Shown: in pieces, positions 56,300 to 64,000 of the stretch | How positions within the stretch are numbered: the first letter of the stretch is position 1 | How the letters are laid out: each line of letters starts with the position of its first letter | Origin: Heligmosomoides polygyrus polygyrus | Lineage: Eukaryota; Nematoda; Chromadorea; Rhabditida; Heligmosomidae | Reading direction: 5' to 3' | Length of the DNA: 64,000 bases | Assembly: GCA_947396885.1 (NCBI GenBank) | Contig: OX377206.1 | Location: forward strand, 17,045,114-17,109,113 | Translations under genes and position numbers: made by a program | Notes under the pieces: generated by a model | The model's input: the letters and a program-made list of their open reading frames with translations, nothing else | What the model was told of the DNA's origin: nothing | Database searches by the model: none

Positions 56300-56550
56300 A
56301 GCGTTAACCCTTTTGGAACACACCACGAATTCTATAATACTTCTAAGGGATGTCGTGGAGCAATGCGTATTTGGCCAATACATAGATTTGCAGTGACCAT
56401 AACCGTCGGTGTTTTACGCGTCGCAGATAAGTCTGGTACCAGTTCACCGACCCTGGAGGTTTGGAAAGCCTGCATGGCCTGGGCGGGAAACTCGAACCAA
56501 GAACGCGCGGGAAAACCGGCGCCTCCTCCGACTGCGCTGGCACGCTCCAT
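56300..56550 (-). repeat. tRNA-derived SINE, partly degraded
   Basis: - strand A-box-like AGCGCAGTCGGAGGAGGCGC and B-box-like GGTTCGAGTTTCC, followed by the body (CCGACCCTGGAGG, AAGTCTGGTACCAG when read on +). Confidence 0.55.
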
Positions 56551-57152
56551 CCACATCCATCGTAATATCCATAGAATCTTATGCAATAATTTAATACGAA
56601 AACGACAGTTTCGTACACGTTCCCACTGTACCAGAACACCTAGACGTGCATCAGGGTGGACTTTAGGGCTAGAGTAAAGCCACCAGTTATGAAGATCATA
56701 CTGGGTTGACCACTCCACTCCTGACTTTCGCCCACTTTCACATTGTAATGGCACAAATTATACGACAGTCGCCCAGATGTGCTTCATAACCTGTAGCAAA
56801 GTCGATATGTCGACTAAAGGATGCAGAGAGTCGTCAGCATTTGTGAGAGGTAGCCACTTGACGCGCATCGCTTCCAACAGGTGTCAAGCGAAAACATGAG
56901 AGGGAAAATAATGGCGGCCGGTAGTTCACTATTTCGTTCAGTCAACTTTTTTTGTTAAAGATTGAGGTACTTCAGTAGCGATTTAAGGTGATAACAACAC
57001 AATCGATTAATAGCCTAATGAGTAACTGCAAGGCATTGAACTCTGACAGTTCAATTAAGAGTCCACTAGACAGTCTTGACAGTTAATCCTATTAACTGTA
57101 TAGAGCTCAGATTGAAACTCAGTTTTGATGAGTAAAGTAGATCAGCAAAGAA
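56551..57152. other. No gene recognised
   Basis: Short frames only; no repeat ends seen. Confidence 0.4.
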
Positions 57153-58099
57153 TTAGGATGTCCGGAAAGTTCTCAGCGTTTGGCGTCACTATTCTTCATT
57201 CGTCTATTGTTAAGTAAAAATTCAACTTGCACTGCGCATTAATGCTACTTTCTGTACAGAATTTTTCGCTCTGTCTGACTAAATAATTTCTGGGAGACGA
57301 GTTGAAGGAATTGGTGGAAGCTGAGTCATCCCAAACAGTTGCGGGATCGCGAAAGAGCTACATAGATGGCAGTAAAACTGCTGTTGAGGATGCTTTGAAA
57401 CGCCTTGGGAAGATGAAAAAGCTCAAAAAGTGGGTGCCCCACGAGTTGAGTGAGCGGCAAAAATTGTCACGTTTCCAGATTTTTCTTCTCTACTTTTACG
57501 AACAAAACAACAACCCGTTTTTGGATCGAACCTGCACTTATGATGAAAAGTGCATTCTGTAAACAGGAAGCGTTCGTAACATTGGATGGACGCCGACGGA
57601 CCCCCTAGGCATCTTCCAAAGGCGAACCTCTACTAAAAAAAGGTTACGGTCATTGTGTGGTGGTCGGCGGCTTGTGTGATCCTTTGCAACCCTTTGGCAC
57701 CAAGCCAAACGATCACGACAGAGTTCTAGTGTAAGGAAATCGACGAAACGCACCAAAAATTGCATTAACTTCAGCCAGCATTGGTCAACAGAAGGGGCCC
57801 GATTCGTCTGCACGATAACGTCCGCCCACACGTTTCACAAATCCTGTTCAAAAACTGAACGAATTAAGGGTTGGAAGTTCTGCCTCACCCACTGTATTCT
57901 CCAGACCGCTCAAACGAGCGATTGCCACCTTTTCAAACCTCGAATCTCGACTCTAATTTTTAATAAGTCGAATGGTGGCTCGTTGGCAAAAGCGTGCTGA
58001 TTCGAACGGTGCTTATTGCGACAAAATTTGATAAAATTTGAGAAAGTTACGGTAGTTCAAAGTGAAGCACTCAAAACGGTGAGAACTTTCAGGACAATA
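57153..58099 (+). mobile_element. Mariner element, 5' truncated coding, degenerate
   Basis: TTAGGATGTCCGGAAAGTTCTCAGCG and GGTGAGAACTTTCAGGACAATAA are imperfect inverted ends. The + strand frame at 57302-57562 reads the helix-turn-helix end and linker (LKELVEAESSQTV, RLGKMKKLKKWVPHELSERQ) up to YDEKC, in place of the usual GDEKW. Later pieces keep VNRKGPI-like and HDNVRPHVS-like traces in shifted frames. Dead copy. Target duplication unclear. Confidence 0.75.
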
Positions 58100-60458
58100 A
58101 AATACCTTCAGCTTGAATAATGGATCTTGCACACAAGAACTACTACAGGGGGTCGAAAGGTCATTTCCCTTGATGGCTGCTTTCAGCAGGATTTCACCAC
58201 GAAGCACTTTCACACAGCCCAAAAACGTCGCTTCCATATGAAACCAAAGAAACTCGCCCATACAGAGCACAGCCCATTTACAACCCACCTTTCTACACCG
58301 AGGAAAAAGTAAAGAATTCACCGACCAGACCTTGACACCAAGCGTCGGCACAAACAGTGAATTCTACACCTCCAGAATAAGCGGCCCAATATAGCAACGT
58401 CAAATATTGTTGTGAACGCGCACGATCGAGGGCGCGTTCAGCATGAGTAATCAACAATGATTAACAGCGCGATCAGCTAAAGAGCAAACACTGTAATCCG
58501 CTTCACCCGTATAGACCGACCACAGGATCATCGTCGAAATCCTTCTTCGAACATCCAAAACCCACAGCACTGTAAAGAGCGGGAAAGTAGGGCTGAAGGT
58601 CCTAACTGAAACGTGCAGCACATGGATCGCGTGTTATAGAAACCTCAAGCTTTTCAAGCAAGCCTTGAAGGGCGCAGTTACAGCTTGACCCAAAGAAAAT
58701 GCTCACGACTCTGACTGGACCATCCAACTTGACGGAGCGCTAGCTCACTGCACACTGGAACGGTTTGAGACTAAGCTTCTCGCTTTTTGGAAAGAGGGTG
58801 ACTATTCGTCAAAGTTACAGAATCTCATTCCTTCAATATTTCTATATGCTCTATCTTGGGAAGGAATGCATGGTGTGTGAGATTTCAAGTAGAATATTTT
58901 GGCTTCTGGATGAAAAAGTGAATGATTTAATGAAAAGTAAATATCTCGACTTTGAATTGATTTCTGCAGAGGAAATGGTAGTTTTGCGTCATAGTTTTTG
59001 TCCACCACCAAAAACAATACTTCGGGTATTGAAATCAACACTGAAGGGAAGCACATACTGTACTGAGTAGGCATCATTTAATGATATGTATGGGCTAATA
59101 CGCCATACTAAAATACATATGTAAAGTTAAAGCACAATTTTTCTTTTCCTTTTACGTTTCTTCTTCGAAGTGGCTCGTTTTACCAATCCGTTGGATCATC
59201 AGTGAGGATGATATGTACACTTCTAATAAGTGCATAAAAATATTCAATTACGGTTCACTCTAAAATAGTCTACACAATGTGTAGTTCTTGAAAAACTTTA
59301 TAGACTTTTGAACCGAAGATTGAGAAAGACGCGTAAAAAATCATGCGTAGAATACGATGAATTCTTAGGTCAGAGCTCTAAAGTCGAATATTAGTCAGCT
59401 TGAACACTGGAAAACTGCTCAAAGGCTAGTTAAGGGCAGAAAGCAATCGAGAAGAAACGGTACGGTACACAAACACGCATAGTAAGAGTACCCTGTTTGC
59501 CGGTTCAGTTCAATGTTAGTTAAGTGTGACTCTATTGATGGTAGAATCATACGAATCGATAATCAATCCAATCTGGTTTTGAAAAAACCATCTTAAATCG
59601 GTTATCGAGTGTAACTGTTACCTTGAGTAGACATTACTACTAACCCTAAAATATAGCCGCAAATATTAGTTATCAATGAAAATTGGCCTACCAAACTCCC
59701 AAAAAGGAGAGATGGTCGCAGTCGATGCCTTGGTGAGGCATACTTCTTAGTTATGGCTTCAAAATGTGGGTATGTAGGCTTTTCAAGGTAATGCTTTTCG
59801 GAGTCTCCAGCTTCTCTCTTCTTGAAACCTCGGCATGGTAAGTTCTTGTTATTGGCAATAATCTGCCAACAAGGTTTTTGAGGTGGATCCTTATTCCGGC
59901 CTTACGTTTCGACTAATTCGTCATCGTCAGAGGCCTGAATGTGGTACAAGGTTCTTGATATCTACTCTATATATACCACCAAATGCCTCGGCTCTTCTCT
60001 CTTCTTGAATGAATGAATGAATAAAGATCCACCTTAAAATACTTTGATACCATGATGGCACATTATTGACAAGAACAAAGTTTTCGGAGCTTTTCGCAGT
60101 GCGACGGAGCCATTTTCCACAGTTAGAGTAGTAATGTACGAAAGAGGAGTTATTTCAAGCAACGAAAATTCAGACGCCACAACTCCCAGAAGAAGACAGA
60201 ACGTGGACAACCAGTAGTCCAGAACCCACACGCTTCTACGGAGAGTGGCTTTCCAAGAGGATAAACTGCACAGATTCGCACACTGAGTTAATCAGGACAG
60301 CACGGGCTTGTAACGACAGCTCATTGTAGATTGGTAGCTGGACGGCGAGGCTAGTCGTACACTACTTCCATAAGGCAATCCTGTCCGAATGACCAGGTCT
60401 CCCGGGGACAGTGTTCGTCGCGTGGCGGTGGTAGCGGTAGCGACGGGTGTATGGCTAA
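58100..60458. other. No gene recognised; possible transposase traces
   Basis: + strand 58640-58790 reads LKGAVTA then DSDWTIQLDGALAHCTLE, reminiscent of a Tc1-like second catalytic block, but without ends. 59880-60030 has an imperfect inverted pair (GGTGGATCCTT / AAGATCCACC) with a (GAAT)n tail. The rest is AT-rich. Confidence 0.3.
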
Positions 60459-60719
60459 CTAGGACGAGAGTTGACGATGAGACGAATATTGAGTAGAGGC
60501 GGATGCGCTGAAGGGCGCCAGGTAATTGTAGACCGGCCATAATGCAGTCGACCGACGCGTCGACACAGAGGAGGACCAGAAGCGGATGAACGGGCCGCCG
60601 AACGTCGGGTTGACGACCACGACGACGACGACGAGAAGGAGGAGGGAAAACGCGAACGGGTTGGAGGTAGCTGATGAGTGCGAGGAGCCGTCCGACTCAT
60701 CGGGACACATCTCACGGAT
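60459..60719 (-). CDS. Possible exon: hydrophobic Val-rich segment
   Basis: Starts after CACAGCCTTAG in phase 0 and is open for 86 codons to a stop. It encodes REMCPDESDGSSHSSATSNP, then a hydrophobic run (FAFSLLLLVVVVVVV), then NPTFGGPFIRFW. If the stop is used it would be a type I membrane or GPI-type C-terminus. If a donor inside is used it could be an internal signal anchor leading to the ZP-N-like gene. Two other frames are also open here. Confidence 0.4.
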   Translation of the reverse strand: MREMCPDESDGSSHSSATSNPFAFSLLLLVVVVVVVNPTFGGPFIRFWSSSVSTRRSTALWPVYNYLAPFSASASTQYSSHRQLSS

Positions 60720-60854
60720 CTAAGGCTGTGATGAATTTTCATTAAAAACAACTGAAGAAAAGACACCTGATTGTTTGTAGAGAATTCAGTGCGTGAAGCA
60801 ACTGAACAGCCACAGACTGACTGAAAATCTAGGAAATTGTTCGTTGTGTCTTAC

Positions 60855-60999
60855 GTCTGGTGTGCGCCATGCTGCTTCCTGAGTGACAAAAATGTTATTG
60901 TGATTAGAAGGCTGATCGAGATCCGGCAGACAAGCCCCACTGCTCAAACCGAATCTCTTCGCATTGAAGGTCAACCTGATAGTGACTCTATATCTTCGT
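60855..60999 (-). CDS. Exon of an unrecognised extracellular protein
   Basis: 1 base plus 48 codons, phase 2 in and 0 out, between CATATGCTCAG and CAGAC/GTAAGA. It encodes RRYRVTIRLTFNAKRFGLSS, CLPDLDQPSNHNNIFVTQEA and AWRTPD. Phase fits the exon at 60459-60719 across a 135-base intron. An in-frame ATG lies just upstream of the acceptor, so it could also be a first exon. Alternating hydrophobic strands suggest an extracellular domain. Confidence 0.6.
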
Positions 61000-61324
61000 C
61001 TGAGCATATGTAGAGTAGTACACGTGATGGATTATGCTTCGTATAATGGTGGGTTCTTCAGTTTCAACAGGAAATAAAAAACATTTGTGTAAGGGGCGCA
61101 CATTTAAAGATTAATGATTTTACAAATTTAACGAACCAAGTTTTTTCAACGAACTAATCAGAATTATTGCGAGAGAAGTGCGTGGCGCGATCTCTTTTTA
61201 TAGCTCAATGAAAAGATTTTGTTTTCTGCACTCAGTATAGGTTGAGGGTCATCTTTGTAGATAGAAGGATACAAATTTTGAAGTTCACGCGCTGTATTCA
61301 CTGTTTGAATAGGAGAACTATATA
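61000..61324. other. No gene recognised
   Basis: Upstream of the exon at 60855-60999. A fragment of the TTAACG-type repeat lies at 61085-61140. No further upstream exon was found before the mariner. Confidence 0.35.
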
Positions 61325-62230
61325 TTAGGGTGGGCCAAAAGTAATGAGACAAAATGAAAAAATCGTTATCTCTTTATAACTCAATTACAACTCAACGATG
61401 CTGAGGAATGTATTTGCCATTAAGGGCAAGGGCTTTGCTGCCATCGCTCAGCCAACTTCCTGATCCCATCCTTCCAGAACTGCTTGGGCCTGGTGTTGAT
61501 CAACTGCTCGATATGGTTGTCAAGGACTGCTTGGGTTCTTGTGTCCCTTCCGTCTAGGACGTTTTGTAGGCTCAAGTAGTAGTGGTGGTCACATGGAGAG
61601 ATGTCCGGCGAATGCGGTGGGTGAGGCATGTGAAAGTAGCCCAGCTGGCCAAGCTTATCTGTGGTTACTTGGTCCCGATGGGGTGCGGCGTTGTCGAAGA
61701 GAAGAACCTTCTTGAAGCGCTGCGAATGAATAAGAGCGAGTCGTTGGCCCATCTCTTCTATTTCGTTCACCATGGCCTTGGAGTTCATCGTAGTGCTCTT
61801 GGGAAACATCTTCCAGTAAACCGTTCCATGGGCGCAGACCCAAATGCTCCAGAGATGCTTCTCGCCGTGAACATCTCGCCAAATGAAGGTCGGTAACAGG
61901 TCACCAGTCCTCACCCAGACTCGCTGCTTGGATGGGTTAAGGTAGAAGACGTGCTTCTCATCTTGCGTGAATATTGAGCCCAGGCTGCTCGGGGTTGGGA
62001 ATTGGGCGAGATTTGCGCGACACAGGTCGACTCGTCAGACTGGGGTTTCGACATGAGACAGGCTGGGGTTTTGGCATGCTCCTAACAAGGGCGGAAGTGG
62101 TAACTTCTCAGATGGGCTTCAGTAAGTAGCATACAAACATACAAATACGACAAGCACGAAACCAGTCTCCAGCCACGAGATATATGGGCACGGCATGGGG
62201 TGTCTCATTACTTTTGCCCCCCCCCCCTAA
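61325..62230 (-). mobile_element. Mariner element, twin of 22001-22904
   Basis: Begins TTAGGGTGGGCCAAAAGTAA and ends GTCTCATTACTTTTGCCCC..CTAA. TA precedes it (61323-61324), but CA rather than TA follows. The 165-codon - strand frame at 61420-61914, extended upstream by FTQDEKHVFYLNP, holds all three catalytic aspartates (QDEKH, LLFDNAAPH, PDISPCDHHY), the last two 34 residues apart. It lacks the N-terminal DNA-binding region. Confidence 0.85.
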
Positions 62231-63362
62231 CATTTTCAAGAAAAGTGGCATTTATTCTTTAACGCTTTCACGACATTGTCCGACGATGTCGTCAGACACC
62301 ATCATAAAAATAGTTCATGGAAATTTATCAAACATTTAATAGTACAATATTAATCACTGAGTCCGCTAATATCTGCGGTCAAGGTAGTCCATGGAAAACT
62401 TCATTTGTTACTGTTTTTCATATCTAACAAATAATGCAAATAAAATAATACAAATAGCCAACGCGTGGGAAGAACGCGCGCTGTCCCACGCAGCAATCAC
62501 TTGAAAATCGAGCGTTTCATGAAAGGGTTGAATCGAGAAATGAGCGCCCAATTTAATTTAGAAGATGTTCACGTTTTTCTTTGGATGGAGTCTAGCTTGA
62601 TTTCATAGGCGTTCAAAGTGGTCAGTTTGTTCTAAAAAGCGTTGCGCTTTGAAGTGGAGGTAGTTTATGAAACCTTCTTTTTCTCATTCAAGCCACAGTG
62701 CTCCTTGGAGTGCATTTTTGGAATCAGCGATACAACGGAAATTTGAAAATGAAAAAATTTTTATTTAAAAACTTAGCAAATGAAATTTAGCGACCAGAAT
62801 TTAGCGTGCACCGCTAATTGGGATTGTAAGTAAGAGTATAGTGCTGAAGTCAGGTCGAAAGGCCCATAAAGAATGAAGAAGTTACTACGATTTGTAGATG
62901 TGGTTTGTAGTGCTCACGTTACAGTTGTACGAATCTCTTTACATTTCATTAGGTTACTGCACACATCCTTTCTGTATCATCAAATTTTTTCTCGCGATAT
63001 TCACGAAATATTTAGCACCATTATTTATTAATATACACTTATTGGTATTTTGTGTCTGTCTGAATCTGAATATGTTGCTTTTATTTTCAGAAGTTTAGAA
63101 CTACAACATGACTCTACCGTCCCGCCGAATTCCCTCACTCTTAGGTCAACAGCAGGAAGATGCATGAACAGGTGGTTATTGTATAGATGAATACGCCTTC
63201 CCGACGTCCCTAACAATTAGGACCGGTGCGCACAGGTCAAGAGGTCATTGAACAGCCCGAAGTGATTCTATGTATATACCGCCCGTATCTCTTGTAATCC
63301 AGTTGGTTTCCATCCTTTGATACCTGTGCATTTGTGAACTTGCAGAGATGAGGAAGAAAGCC

Positions 63363-63364
<2 letters not shown>
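62231..63364. other. No gene recognised
   Basis: AT-rich. An AATTTAGCG-type repeat segment lies at 62755-62815 ending GCGTGCACCGCTAA, possibly the partner of 61085-61140. Confidence 0.35.
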
Positions 63365-63403
<39 letters not shown>

Positions 63404-63640
63404 CTAGGTTAACTAAATAACGTGCGGCAAACAAAACACTATTAAGACAACACAACAGCGCCATGCAAAAATTGCACATAGCACAGCTAAAGCACACAAA
63501 CGTTTCCCTAAATTCCTGAGGAATTTTCTGAGGGACTAAGAAAAATTGTCTTCGAAATTCCAGAGGTGAAACTGCTCCCAATGCCTTTTTTATTGTTTGT
63601 TTAGAGCAATTTTTATTGAGTTAAGACACCACATTATCGA
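63365..63640 (-). mobile_element. Probable LINE 3' end with (TTTA)n tail
   Basis: A (TTTA)n array at 63365-63402 directly follows, on the - strand, a short frame (LEFRRQFFLVPQKIPQEF). The layout is the same as the CR1-like copy ending at 35458. Family assignment is tentative. Confidence 0.35.
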
Positions 63641-64000
63641 AAAATTGCGGTCATATATCCGAGAGTTCAATAGTGAAAGAAAATAAATGCAACATTGTAA
63701 ACCTGTTCATTTGTTATATAAAATCGGTTAAAAACTTCGTTTACTGTTATTCTAGAAATTTTGCTAATTTTGCAGTACTTTCTTCTCATGCAGAGACCGA
63801 GAAGTGTAGAGAAATAAAAAATGATGATAAATGAATATGGATTTAATGAGACAAATTCATATCCAAGGTATGCATATACATATGTGACCGAAGAAAATGC
63901 CTAGCCTAACTAGTAGTGCTTCGACCTGGTGTGTAGACATAGAAAGACCAATGAGTATTGTTACGGTCGTCGACTCAATTCCAAGAATTTCTTTATGAAG
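63641..64000. other. No gene recognised
   Basis: AT-rich end of the window with no exon-like frame or repeat seen. Confidence 0.4.

Noticed and set aside
60034..60231. 65-codon - strand frame with a hydrophobic start (LSTFCLLLGVVAS)
   Set aside because: It begins only with GTG, lacks splice sites and runs into a (GAAT)n tail typical of a LINE 3' end.

Overview
This 64 kb window looks like a piece of an animal chromosome, most likely a clade V (strongylid-type) nematode. The evidence is short coding exons with GT-AG introns, an AG acceptor just before a start codon as in spliced-leader trans-splicing, and a dense load of mariner, RTE-like, CR1-like, Helitron-like and foldback repeats. I saw no prokaryotic gene organisation, and the species cannot be named from sequence alone. 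Most long open frames are repeat-derived or low-complexity, so genes were sought as chains of small exons with matching splice phases.

Two multi-exon genes can be assembled. On the + strand, 13977-18745, four exons with no phase conflict encode a 150-residue secreted precursor: a signal peptide, several dibasic KK/RR/KR sites, and two copies of a peptide of the form IPR-x-SL-xx-SGRG-[FW]-x-PGF. It reads like an undescribed neuropeptide precursor. On the - strand, running from about 55.0 kb down to 21.5 kb, twenty exons form one reading frame of about 830 residues, with one unfound exon. This is a single-pass membrane protein with a four-cysteine ZP-N-like ectodomain, a Pro/Ser/Thr-rich stalk, one transmembrane helix and a cytoplasmic tail of about 370 residues. 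Two more - strand exons at 60.46-61.0 kb belong to its 5' end or to a neighbouring gene.

Layout: 0.5-3.4 kb, a Helitron-like element full of minisatellite and split by a terminal-inverted-repeat (TIR) element; 3.7-6 kb, foldback MITEs, a tRNA-like repeat and a LINE 3' end; 6.8-11.5 kb, a 4.7 kb inverted-repeat structure with a 190 bp satellite at its centre; 12-18.7 kb, RTE fragments and the peptide-precursor gene; 19.5-24.7 kb, a mariner cluster overlapping the 3' part of the membrane-protein gene; 25-29 kb, tail exons; 29.2-32.6 kb, a second Helitron-like element with a large foldback; 32.8-37.7 kb, transmembrane and tail exons plus a LINE carrying a palindromic mariner; 39-44.6 kb, foldbacks and a third Helitron-like element; 45.2-55 kb, ectodomain exons, a pogo-like transposase element and a (TG)n array; 55-64 kb, tRNA-like repeats, mariners, the two extra exons and a LINE tail.

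The large gene tolerates many insertions in its introns, including eleven copies in the window of a tRNA-derived SINE. All assignments rest on reading the sequence; no database search was run.
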